The notes under the pieces: generated by a model
What the model was told of the DNA's origin: nothing
Databases searched by the model: none
What the model saw: the letters and a program-made list of their open reading frames with translations, nothing else
From: Bacteroidales bacterium
GTDB lineage: Bacteria; Bacteroidota; Bacteroidia; Bacteroidales; GWF2-38-335
Assembly (NCBI GenBank): GCA_016936815.1
Contig: JAFGXD010000136.1
Span: forward strand, 1 to 34,161
Length of the DNA: 34,161 bases
Direction of reading: 5' to 3'
Program-made: the position numbers and the translations under genes
In this document: positions 18,301-25,685 of the stretch, one piece after another
Position numbering within the stretch: position 1 is the stretch's first letter
Layout of the letters: each line of letters begins with the position of its first letter

Positions 18301-18720
18301 ACCGTAAACAGAAACGTCGTTGAGGCTTGATAAATCATAAGGGTCGTGCTTATATTGTTTAACCTCTTTTCTATCTTTGGAAACCATATTTAATCCATTT
18401 TTGGTCCCCACCCATATATTACCTTCCTTATCTTCTGCCATACAAAGAACCCAATTATCGGTAAGCGATATTTTTCCCTTTGCATTATATTGAATGGAAG
18501 AAAAACTATAACCATCGAATTTGTTAATCCCGGCTTGAGTTCCAAACCACATGAATCCTTCAGAGTCTTGTAAAATACAATTTATTGTAGCCTGAGAAAG
18601 CCCATCCCTGTTGGAATAATTGTCGAAACTGTAAGAGTCGTCCTGAGCTACGGATGCCAAGGTAAGAAGCAGAGCCGGCAAATAGAATAATAGTTTTTTC
18701 AAGTCATTTTTTATTATCAA
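15376..18720 (-). CDS. Two-component-regulator propeller sensor with PP2C (SpoIIE-type) serine phosphatase output
   Basis: An 1114-residue membrane signalling protein. A signal peptide or N-terminal anchor (about 1-25, ending ASVAQ) is followed by 14 Reg_prop blades (about 30-690), each with a D-x-x-G-x-x-W-[IV]-G-T core such as DNEGYLWIGS. These would make two seven-bladed propellers in the periplasm. A Y_Y_Y-type beta-sandwich follows (about 715-795, FSALEFTKPERNQYKYMM), then one transmembrane helix (about 805-825, YILYVVFVGLLFYLFIEF) and a coiled coil. The cytoplasmic PP2C/SpoIIE domain is about 870-1114: VSGDFYW, DCTGHGVPGAFMS, DGMD, FTDGYPDQFGG and VDDVLVIG carry the metal-binding Asp residues. 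Most propeller sensors of this kind end in a histidine kinase; this one has a phosphatase and no kinase domain. The Ser/Thr-phosphorylated target is unknown. It is the first gene of a two-gene minus-strand unit. Confidence 0.93.
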   Translation of the reverse strand: MIIKNDLKKLLFYLPALLLTLASVAQDDSYSFDNYSNRDGLSQATINCILQDSEGFMWFGTQAGINKFDGYSFSSIQYNAKGKISLTDNWVLCMAEDKEGNIWVGTKNGLNMVSKDRKEVKQYKHDPYDLSSLNDVSVYGIYVDSDNVVWVKTFSALNKLNKKTGKFNFFEQRIDRFNNNKDPDRKFPIIQDNEGYLWIGSTEGVNRFHKSFEEYTLRLRNDEDNPQSLSDNNVTALMQDDEGFLWIGTKNGLNKFNIKTNQIEKKYFHNPFDSYSLSDNDIFEIIQDYNGNIWVGTASGLNKFDKKTERFHSFFHNSANRESISNNTIRALFEDNSNNLWIGTDAKGIDKTNLKRKKFITYRPSSGKHAVDLSYEIIASIYKPNSDTIWIGTWGKGLDVFNRKTHEVTHYREELSGKSKIANNFVHVIYKDSKSRIWLGTRNGINLYNTKNNSFDDLKDYFTGKYYPNFNSNRIYSIKEDFKNNIWVASYSGLHKINLDSMEIVSKYANINDSSTLSVNKIYSLCVDRDGVLWVGTFTGGLNMYNSGTDKFRQFKNNPKSENSISHNTIFCLAEDREGYLWIGTDGGLNKYDKNKDVFTRYTKEDGLPDATIYQIQIDFHDNIWVSTRRGIAVLNKETGKIRSFEPDDGLQDYEFNNGASHFSFDGELFFGGTNGLNAFYPDSLVDNNFIPKMIFTSFIKNRTTGNEEFSISNGEKIVLNHKENMFTIEFSALEFTKPERNQYKYMMVGLEDEWIDIGTQHKVTFTNIPTGEYTFKLIASNNDGVWNTEPIELKIVIEPPFWRTNIAYILYVVFVGLLFYLFIEFRTKSLKKANHILREKQLAALEIAKQKEELTVKNKNITDSINYAKRIQQAMMPSKYLFRKLLPEFFILYKPKDIVSGDFYWITEKRNKIYIAAVDCTGHGVPGAFMSIIGFDLLRNITVDQGVDDPAEILNRLNIGVSETFSKNTEDDTVKDGMDIALLVIDKNEKMIEFSGAFNPLFLVRNNDIIEIRSNRFSVGMVSDEDESRIFESHSMPYQENDVLYIFTDGYPDQFGGPLGKKFKYRRFRHLLLTIHGMPMKKQRDFLDENIENWRGELEQVDDVLVIGIKITS

Positions 18721-18889
18721 GCGAGTGCTAAAATACAGTTTTTAGATGAGCCGTCAAAAGGTTTTAATAAAAAACATTTCTTTTTGCTTCTTTTGCCTCT
18801 TTTAAAACTTCATTTTTCTGATTTTATTTAGAAATTTTGCTCAGTAGTAGTACTTAGTATTTGCCGGTATTATTTAAATACATGCAATT

Positions 18890-18908
18890 TTAACTTTTTC
18901 TTAACTTA
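18890..18908 (+). promoter_or_regulatory. Tandem TTAAC box upstream of adhesin module B
   Basis: TTAACTTTTTCTTAACTTA contains two TTAACTT half-sites 11 bp apart, the one-turn spacing typical of sites for OmpR/PhoB-type regulators. The same 19-mer with one mismatch is at 30350-30368 before the protease gene. In both places it lies about 100 bp before the start codon. Regulator binding is inferred. Confidence 0.35.
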
Positions 18909-18945
18909 AATAATACATATACAGCACAAAATATTTGCTCTTCAA

Positions 18946-18972
18946 GGCAACTTTATATATTTTTCATCCGTC
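18946..18972 (+). promoter_or_regulatory. Candidate ECF-sigma promoter of adhesin module B
   Basis: GGCAAC at 18946-18951, a 17-nt AT-rich spacer and CGTC at 18969-18972 lie 33 nt before the ATG at 19006. This copy has a spacer one base longer than the other four. The remainder of the 18721-19005 gap, between divergent genes, shows no ORF or RNA gene. Confidence 0.6.
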
Positions 18973-19005
18973 ATTTCACCTAAGTGATTTGATTGAACAA
19001 ATTAT

Positions 19006-19524
19006 ATGGACACACGTATTCTAATATTTGTATTTGTTGGTATGCTTACTTCGGTTTTTGCACAGAAAGTAAGTGATGAATTTGATGTGTTTGCAAAATC
19101 AAAGATAATAACATTAAATATTGAAGAAAAGCTTGATGAAGACAAGGCCAGAACAATTGATTTACTTTTATCCGCACGTATTAAAAATGTCTTCTTTTCA
19201 GTTACCAATATTCAAACAAACAAATGTGTTTTGATTGTTTCTGAAAAGTTCTCAGAAAAATTTTCTTGTATGGATTCAATAAATGCTTCGTTTGTTAAGC
19301 TAACAGGTTTTCATGCAAACTCATTTTCAAGTAAAGATTTTTCAGAAGATGAATATCTAAGTCTTTATAAAACGGTGAAATACTTTTACGAAAATCATAA
19401 GCCCCTTGCTGAAGATGCACCAAAATGCTACAGAACGGGCAATACAGATAAAGACCAATTAAACTATAATCTTGCATATACAATCTGGAAAAACAAACAA
19501 CCCGATAATAATACACAACCATGA
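19006..19524 (+). CDS. Small secreted protein with predicted ferredoxin/HMA-like core, first gene of module B
   Basis: A 172-residue protein. Signal peptide about 1-19 (MDTRILIFVFVGMLTSVFA, then QK). The following region again reads beta-alpha-beta-beta-alpha-beta: KIITLNIEE, helix with EDKARTIDLLLSA, NVFFSVTNI, KCVLIVSE, helix with MDSINASFVKL, then a strand. The Cys at the start of the third strand (NKCVLIV) matches GKCFMFL in the protein at 4590. The C-terminal PKCYRTGNTDKD...Y...W motif matches that protein too, so the two are divergent paralogues. Its stop overlaps the adhesin 2 start by the 4-base ATGA, indicating translational coupling. Function unknown; a partner role for the adhesin is inferred. 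Confidence 0.78.
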   Translation: MDTRILIFVFVGMLTSVFAQKVSDEFDVFAKSKIITLNIEEKLDEDKARTIDLLLSARIKNVFFSVTNIQTNKCVLIVSEKFSEKFSCMDSINASFVKLTGFHANSFSSKDFSEDEYLSLYKTVKYFYENHKPLAEDAPKCYRTGNTDKDQLNYNLAYTIWKNKQPDNNTQP

Positions 19525-22500
19525 GATACTTAACTATTTTTGCATTAATGTTATTTTTAGCAACCGAGCTTCGATCGCAGGTTGCCGACGATTACTGTGA
19601 AACTGCAACACCAATTTGCGATTTTAACGGTTATTATGGAAACACAAGTGCTACTTATACACCCTTAGTAAGCCCTTCTAACAGTTCCGACGAGGATGAT
19701 ACTCCCCTTGGTGGTGTTTTTTGTGGTTCAATTGAAAACAACTCATGGCTACAATTTATGGCTGCCGATAATACTGCTACATTGGATGTTCAGACCTATA
19801 ACTGCTCTTATGGAGATGGCATTCAAATGGAAATATACGAAACAACAGATTGTTATAATTTTTCATCTATCTCAAATTGCGAAAACTCGGGAGTTGAAAC
19901 CGATTTTGAAATTGTTGCCAGTCCACTTACTCCGGGAGAAATTTATTATCTTATGATTGACGGACAAGCCGGAGACGTTTGCGAATATACAATTACAGCT
20001 TTGGAAGGAGTTTTGGCGGCTGAGGCATATATTGGTTCTCCCGGAACCCTTTCGGGTAACATTTGCATGGGAGAATCTGTTCAACTTCATGCAGAGGGAG
20101 GTACAAATTATTCATGGACTCCTACAACCGGTTTAGATGATCCAAATGTTGCGGAACCTTTTGCTAATCCTACAACTACAACAACCTATACTGTTGAAGT
20201 TTCCGGTCTTAATCCATGGTGCCCTGCTGCTACTGCGGAGGTGGTAGTAATAGTTGATGATTGTGGTTGCATGACTAGTGCCGGGCCTGATGTTGAGTTA
20301 TGTGGCTTAGTATACAATCACATGAATGCATCAACAATTGCAGGAGATTACAATACAGGTTGGTCAACTGCAAGTGGAGGTGTAAGTTATTCAAATATTA
20401 ATAGCCCGACTACCGTTGTTACTGTTACAACTCCAGGAACCTATACCTTTACTTGGTCTGTAACAAACGCTGCCGGTTCAACTTGCACAGATGATGTTAT
20501 TGTGAAATTTAATGAAACTCCTACTTCAACATTTACGGTAACTCCTGTTTCTTGTTTTGGAGGTACAACCACTGTTAATTATACAGGAACAGGTCCATTT
20601 GATGCTACTTACGATTGGGATTTTGATGGAGGAACAATAGTTTCAGGTTCAGGACAAGGACCTTACCAAATTTCCTGGGCAACAAGCGGAAATCATACTA
20701 TTTCTCTAACAGTTACAGAATCAGGTTGTGTTTCAACAGTTTATACCCAAACACTTAACTACCCAAACGACCTTATTACCTCTGTAACCGTAAACGACGT
20801 TGATTGTGCTGCCGGCTCAAATGGTAGTGTAGATTTAACCATTTCGGGTGGAACAGGTGGAACAACAGTAAGTTGGTCTGATCCTGCAGGCCCCCCATTC
20901 CCCGCAGGAAATTATTCTGTGACTGTTACAGATGGAAATGGTTGTCAGGATGTTATTCCTTTTACCGTTACCGAACCTAACTCAATTACCGTTACTCCTT
21001 CTTATACAGATTTGCTTTGCTATGACGACAATAGTGGAACCGGTTCAGTAGATGTTGTGGGTGGTACACCGCCATACACTTATATATGGCCAAACGGAAG
21101 TACTACAAATTCTTCAAGCGGTCTTGCTGCAGGTTCTCATACAGTAACAGTTGTTGATAATAACAGTTGTACAGTTTATAATACAATTACATTAAATCAA
21201 CCAACTCAGGTAACTGCTAGCATAAGTAATGTTGTTAATGCCACATGCAACGGTTTCTGTGATGGCACAGCCACTGTTTCTCCCGGAGGTGGTACTGCTC
21301 CATACTCACAGCTTTGGTCTAATTCTCAAATTACTTCTACCGCCATAGATTTATGTCTTGGTACATATAATGTTACAGTGGCTGATAATAATGGTTGTAC
21401 TGCTTCTACCTCGGCAGTAATTTCAGAACCTTCGGCAATGGTTACAGATATTACTGGAACAGATATTTCGTGTTTTGGTGGAAATGATGGAACAATCTCA
21501 GTAACTGCCACAGGAGGAGAAAACCCATTTTTTTATCAATGGAATCCAGCCCTCTCAAACTCACCTAACCAAAGCGGTTTACAAGCAGGAACTTATCAGG
21601 TAACAATTAATGATGCAAATGGTTGTACTGCTTTGGAAAGTATTACTTTAACTGAACCGGCTACACCCTTAACATCTACTATTTCTGGCTCTGATATTTT
21701 ATGTAATGGCGACTTAACAGGCTCGGTCGATCTTTCTCCTTCAGGAGGAACACCCGGCTATACATTTTTATGGTCGAATTTTATGACATCGGAAGATCTT
21801 ACAAATGTTGGTGCTTCAAACTATTTTGTAACAATTACCGATGCCAATGGTTGTAAGGCCTATAATAATTTTGAGGTTTCTGAGCCAACAGCATTGTCAT
21901 TTACTACCTCAGCTAATACCTGGATTTGTATTGGACAATCAACCATAATATCAGCGTCGGCAAGTGGTGGAGTTGCACCTTATACTTATTATTGGGATGG
22001 AATGGCCGGAACAGCTTCACAAATGGTTAATCCGGGGACTACTCAAACCTATTCAGTATACGTTATGGATGCAAGTGGTTGTATTACCGGAACAAAATAT
22101 GTTACCATAAATGTTCATCCCCCACTTTGGGTTGATGCAATGCCTGAATCTCAATTAATTTGCCCGGGTGAAAATGCTTCAATTTCTGTTTCTTACGGCG
22201 GAGGCGATGGGGGTCCTTACATTTTGGGAATGGATGGTGAGCTATATCTTTCTCCACCTTTTATTGTTTCTCCTTTAAATAATACTCAGTATATTATTTC
22301 AGTTGACGATTTTTGTGGAACCGGAACGGCCTACGATACGGTTGAGGTTTTGGTTGCTGAAGTACCACCTTCCGGATTTTATTCCAACAATATTAGTGGT
22401 TGCGAACCTTATGAAGTAGGATTTTCTGTATTAAGTCCCGATGCCGATAATACTTACTTTTGGGATTATGGAGATGGTGATATAAGTTTTTCGGGAAATA

Positions 22501-23165
22501 ATACTAATCCAACACATGAGTATGACAATTATGGGGTTTTTACTGTTTCACTTACTGTTACATCACCAGATGGTTGTGTTTCAAATACCACATACGAAAA
22601 CATGGTAACAATTTACGAAACACCAACGGCCAGTTTTAGACCCGACCCAAGCTCCACAACAATTATTAAGCCTTTGGTTTTCTTCCATAATATGTCTTCT
22701 CACACGTATTTCAGCCTTTGGGATTTTGGCGATGGCGATTCATCAAGTATCACTTCTCCGGTTCATGTTTATGGAGATACAGGTACTTTTGAAGTTCAAC
22801 TCGTGGTAATAACTGAAAACGGATGTAAGGATACCATTGAAAGTCTGGTATTTATTGAAGATGAATTAACTTTTTATGCTCCTTCAGCCTTTACACCAAA
22901 TTTGGACAACAAAAATGATGTGTTCTTTGTTTGGGGACATGGAATAGATGATAATAATTTCCAAATGTTTATTTACGACAGATGGGGTGAAGTAATTTAT
23001 GAAACCAACCAGTATAGCTCTGAACATCCCGCAATGTTTGGGTGGAATGGTAAAGTAAAAGGTAAGCATCTGGCCGAATCCGGAACATATTCATGGCTAG
23101 TAATTTTCCGGGATATTAGGGGTGTACAACACGAAAAAGCAGGCCCTGTAACTGTAATTAGATAA
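19521..23165 (+). CDS. Adhesin 2: SprB-repeat surface protein with T9SS type-B C-terminal domain (1214 aa)
   Basis: Signal peptide about 1-20 (ending ELRSQ). An N-terminal Cys-rich beta-domain (about 21-155: DDYCETATPIC, NNSWLQFMA, GIQMEIYE, GEIYYLMIDG) is of the kind seen at the start of many type-B adhesins and may bind a ligand. Ig-like domains follow (about 160-335), then PKD (about 338-412, YDWDFDGG). Five SprB repeats (416-789) are followed by two Ig-like domains, two PKD domains (YFWDYGDGD, SLWDFGDGD) and the type-B C-terminal domain (1118-1214: FYAPSAFTPNLDNKND, MFIYDRWGEVIYET, GWNGKVKG, VTVIR). Its layout and many sequence blocks match adhesin 3, so the two are paralogues. Predicted to be exported by Sec and T9SS. 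It is coupled to the upstream small-protein gene by an ATGA overlap, with another small-protein gene 16 bases downstream. Confidence 0.92.
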   Translation: MRYLTIFALMLFLATELRSQVADDYCETATPICDFNGYYGNTSATYTPLVSPSNSSDEDDTPLGGVFCGSIENNSWLQFMAADNTATLDVQTYNCSYGDGIQMEIYETTDCYNFSSISNCENSGVETDFEIVASPLTPGEIYYLMIDGQAGDVCEYTITALEGVLAAEAYIGSPGTLSGNICMGESVQLHAEGGTNYSWTPTTGLDDPNVAEPFANPTTTTTYTVEVSGLNPWCPAATAEVVVIVDDCGCMTSAGPDVELCGLVYNHMNASTIAGDYNTGWSTASGGVSYSNINSPTTVVTVTTPGTYTFTWSVTNAAGSTCTDDVIVKFNETPTSTFTVTPVSCFGGTTTVNYTGTGPFDATYDWDFDGGTIVSGSGQGPYQISWATSGNHTISLTVTESGCVSTVYTQTLNYPNDLITSVTVNDVDCAAGSNGSVDLTISGGTGGTTVSWSDPAGPPFPAGNYSVTVTDGNGCQDVIPFTVTEPNSITVTPSYTDLLCYDDNSGTGSVDVVGGTPPYTYIWPNGSTTNSSSGLAAGSHTVTVVDNNSCTVYNTITLNQPTQVTASISNVVNATCNGFCDGTATVSPGGGTAPYSQLWSNSQITSTAIDLCLGTYNVTVADNNGCTASTSAVISEPSAMVTDITGTDISCFGGNDGTISVTATGGENPFFYQWNPALSNSPNQSGLQAGTYQVTINDANGCTALESITLTEPATPLTSTISGSDILCNGDLTGSVDLSPSGGTPGYTFLWSNFMTSEDLTNVGASNYFVTITDANGCKAYNNFEVSEPTALSFTTSANTWICIGQSTIISASASGGVAPYTYYWDGMAGTASQMVNPGTTQTYSVYVMDASGCITGTKYVTINVHPPLWVDAMPESQLICPGENASISVSYGGGDGGPYILGMDGELYLSPPFIVSPLNNTQYIISVDDFCGTGTAYDTVEVLVAEVPPSGFYSNNISGCEPYEVGFSVLSPDADNTYFWDYGDGDISFSGNNTNPTHEYDNYGVFTVSLTVTSPDGCVSNTTYENMVTIYETPTASFRPDPSSTTIIKPLVFFHNMSSHTYFSLWDFGDGDSSSITSPVHVYGDTGTFEVQLVVITENGCKDTIESLVFIEDELTFYAPSAFTPNLDNKNDVFFVWGHGIDDNNFQMFIYDRWGEVIYETNQYSSEHPAMFGWNGKVKGKHLAESGTYSWLVIFRDIRGVQHEKAGPVTVIR
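20766..21887 (+). repeat. SprB-type repeat array, 5 units, in adhesin 2
   Basis: Five protein-level units of about 75 residues (416-789). The first unit is atypical: SWSDPAGPPFPAG replaces the usual PY-x-Y-x-W core, and the same variant opens the array of adhesin 3. The remaining units carry GGT-x-P-Y, D-x-N-G-C and EP/QP boundaries. Confidence 0.85.
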
Positions 23166-23181
23166 TTTAATAAATAGAAAT

Positions 23182-23592
23182 ATGAGAACCTTATTAGTAG
23201 TTTTAGCAATTATGACCTTATCGACATTAGTTGCACAAAATCAAGATGTTACAATTCATATTACAAGTAAATCCGATAAAATTTTCGGCAAAGATATTGA
23301 TGGTAATAAAGCAATTTCATTTTACCTTGAAGGTTTAAATGATGAGTTGGCGGTTACCCGTTTTACCGAAAAGATTCTTAAAAACGATTTTGTAATTGAT
23401 TTCGATATTATCCCTGCCACATTCAATGGAAAAAGAAAAGCTACAGTTGTTTTTAAACCTACAGTTCGAACATTGTATTTTCAAAGCCTTTTGCAAAATT
23501 TGGGAGTTACAAAAATTGTAATCGACAACCAAGAAATTCCGGTAACAGGACTAGTTGATTGGGCAGAAAAGAAAAAAGAAGAGAAGAATTAG
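23182..23592 (+). CDS. Small secreted protein with predicted ferredoxin/HMA-like core, last gene of module B
   Basis: A 136-residue protein with a signal peptide (about 1-18, MRTLLVVLAIMTLSTLVA, then QN). The core again suggests beta-alpha-beta-beta-alpha-beta: ISFYLEGLN, helix with ELAVTRFTEKIL, FVIDFDII, KATVVFKP, helix with LYFQSLLQNLG, TKIVIDN. It lacks the third-strand Cys and the TGN...Y...W motif of two of its relatives and ends in a short Lys/Glu tail. It follows adhesin 2 by 16 bases with no promoter of its own visible, so it is probably the third gene of the operon. It converges with the minus-strand GT-C gene, whose stop is only 5 bases away. Function unknown. Confidence 0.75.
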   Translation: MRTLLVVLAIMTLSTLVAQNQDVTIHITSKSDKIFGKDIDGNKAISFYLEGLNDELAVTRFTEKILKNDFVIDFDIIPATFNGKRKATVVFKPTVRTLYFQSLLQNLGVTKIVIDNQEIPVTGLVDWAEKKKEEKN

Positions 23593-23597
23593 CAACC

Positions 23598-25574
23598 TTA
23601 TTTTCTGGTGGATTTCGCAGCAAGGCGTTTATAATGCCTTGCTTTTTCGTTTTTACCTTTCTTGTCGAAATAGTCCGATAATAGATTGCAAACCTTGTAA
23701 TTATCAGGGTTTTTCTTAATTGCTGTTTCTGCATACTTTATGGCCTGATCGATTTCTCCCTTCATATATAAGAAATTTGCAATATTAATGTATGGCAAAT
23801 CGCTTTCCGGTGCAATTTTCATTATTCTCTCATTCATTTCCTTTGCAAGATCAAAATTCCCTCTTTTATTTTCAATTTTTGAAAGTTGAGATATTGCTTC
23901 AATATGAGAACTGTCTATTATTATCACTTCTTGCCAATATTTATACGATTGGTCGAAATTGTTTTGTAATTCATAAACTTTTCCAATATTCATTAATGCT
24001 TTAGTATCTTTAGGACTAAATTTCAATACGTTTTTATAACAGATAATTGCAGAATCGTAATTGTGATAGAAATTTGAATACATGCTACCTAAATTAATCC
24101 AAGTTTTTTGGTTTTCGAAATATAAATCAAGAGATCTGTAATAACATCGTTTTGCTGTTTCAATTTTCTTAATTTTCGATTTCAAATCCTTGCCTGAATT
24201 AAAATCTTTATAAACATCATCCATAATTATGAAGGCCATTAACTCATTAGCTTTTACCGATTTTTCGAGTTTTGGCATATCAGCAGTGTATAGAGTTTCA
24301 TGATCTTTCCAATTAGTATTTCTAAAAACCGTTTTGCATCCGTAAAAAATAACTATTATCAGCAAAATTGCAATAATACTTGTCGTTTTATACGCAGAAA
24401 CAAGAATCTTTTTCCCGTTCTCATTAAAAATTCTATACAAAGCTAAAACTAAAAGAATACTAAAACTAAATGAACCAACAAAAACAAAACGTTCTCCCAC
24501 AATGCCCATAACAGGTTGCAGTACATTTAAGTATATTGAAACTGAAATTAAATAAAAAAGTATTGAGAAGGATAAAATAGATTTTCGTTTGAACCCCAAA
24601 ATAGCATAAACCAATAAAGCTAAATGTATTAAAATTGAAGCGATTACTGCAGGGTCTCCTAAGTCGGGCATGGGAACTTCATTGTATCCATAATAATATT
24701 TTAACGGGTGAGGAAAAAGAAGAAAGCCCAAATAATACCATCCCGACAAAAATCCTAAAGCAAATCGTTTAACTATTCCTCCATCATAAAACAAAGGATT
24801 TTCGTAATAATCGATAGGCCTGTTTCCTCCGGTGAGGAAAGTTCTGGGCAGATATTTTAATATTACTGAAACTACTAAAATTGCTAATAGAAAAATAAGA
24901 ATTTTACGCATTTTCATATCGGTAAAAAAGTAAAGACTTAGTGGTATTAATAAGAAAAAAACCACAATACCCTGTTTTGAAAAATACCCGGCAATAAAAA
25001 GCAATAATGCAAAGACAATAAATTTAATTTTCTTTAAATCAGCATATCTTAGTAAAAATAATAGAGAAGAAAAACCACATAAATCCGATAATAATTGATC
25101 TCTGTTTTTTAAACTGGCAACAACTTCTGTATGAATGGGATGGGCAGCAAAAATAATAGTTATAAGCAATGGAATAATTGGATGGTAGTCTCTTAATATT
25201 CTTTTCAGAATTAGCAAAATAACCACAAGAAGTAAAAAATAGAGTAAAACATTAATTGTGTGACTAACATGTGGATTTATGCCAAATATTCCGGTTTCTA
25301 TTGCAAAACTGAGTTTTACTAGAGGTCTGTAGCCAAAATTTTTTTCGCCAATATCCGAATAATGAGAAACTAGTATTTGAGGGATGCCTGCAAAACCTTT
25401 TTCTACAAGTGGGTGATTGTAAACAACGTACTCATCATCTAATGAATATTTGTTTGGAATTGTATTTCCATATAAAACAAAGCAAAGAACCAATAACAAT
25501 AAGTATTGATGTCGTGTTTTGTTTATTATTGAAGTCATTTGGTTGTTAGTTTTAGGTTGCGATAAAAATAACAT
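23598..25574 (-). CDS. TMTC-like GT-C membrane protein with C-terminal TPR repeats
   Basis: Up to 658 residues; an alternative start at Met13 (25538, MTSIINK) puts the first membrane helix nearer the N-terminus and is equally plausible. The first extracytoplasmic loop has the acidic DDEYVV motif (Asp46, Asp47) expected of GT-C glycosyltransferases, followed by FGYRPLVKLSF. HPIHTEVVASLKNRDQLL (about 145-162) matches the TMTC/DUF1736 group of predicted O-mannosyltransferases. About ten hydrophobic helices extend to about residue 405. The C-terminal 190 residues contain about five TPR units (such as WINLGSMYSNFYHNYDSAIICY). Such enzymes move sugar from a lipid-linked donor to proteins on the periplasmic side. 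Acceptors here are unknown; the Thr/Ser-rich adhesins on both sides are an obvious guess but unproven. It is divergent from module C across a 111-base gap. Confidence 0.82.
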   Translation of the reverse strand: MLFLSQPKTNNQMTSIINKTRHQYLLLLVLCFVLYGNTIPNKYSLDDEYVVYNHPLVEKGFAGIPQILVSHYSDIGEKNFGYRPLVKLSFAIETGIFGINPHVSHTINVLLYFLLLVVILLILKRILRDYHPIIPLLITIIFAAHPIHTEVVASLKNRDQLLSDLCGFSSLLFLLRYADLKKIKFIVFALLLFIAGYFSKQGIVVFFLLIPLSLYFFTDMKMRKILIFLLAILVVSVILKYLPRTFLTGGNRPIDYYENPLFYDGGIVKRFALGFLSGWYYLGFLLFPHPLKYYYGYNEVPMPDLGDPAVIASILIHLALLVYAILGFKRKSILSFSILFYLISVSIYLNVLQPVMGIVGERFVFVGSFSFSILLVLALYRIFNENGKKILVSAYKTTSIIAILLIIVIFYGCKTVFRNTNWKDHETLYTADMPKLEKSVKANELMAFIIMDDVYKDFNSGKDLKSKIKKIETAKRCYYRSLDLYFENQKTWINLGSMYSNFYHNYDSAIICYKNVLKFSPKDTKALMNIGKVYELQNNFDQSYKYWQEVIIIDSSHIEAISQLSKIENKRGNFDLAKEMNERIMKIAPESDLPYINIANFLYMKGEIDQAIKYAETAIKKNPDNYKVCNLLSDYFDKKGKNEKARHYKRLAAKSTRK

Positions 25575-25636
25575 TTTTTTTTGTTTCAGTAAAATAATTA
25601 TATATTAGCTTTTTATTTAAGGAAAATAAGCAATTA

Positions 25637-25662
25637 AGCAACCCAATTTGTTTTTTTTCGTC
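25637..25662 (+). promoter_or_regulatory. Candidate ECF-sigma promoter of adhesin module C
   Basis: AGCAAC at 25637-25642, a 16-nt spacer ending in eight Ts, and CGTC at 25659-25662 lie 23 nt before the ATG at 25686. This is the fifth copy of the motif. It lies in the 111-base region between divergent genes and points toward module C. Confidence 0.6.
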
Positions 25663-25685
25663 TAACCTATAAAAAAAGGAACATT

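Noticed and set aside
4388-18990. Shared 13-base string ACCTAAGTGATTT at 4388-4400 and 18978-18990
   Set aside because: It lies 190 bases upstream of the ATG in one case and inside the presumed leader in the other, with no consistent position; probably chance or a minor remnant.
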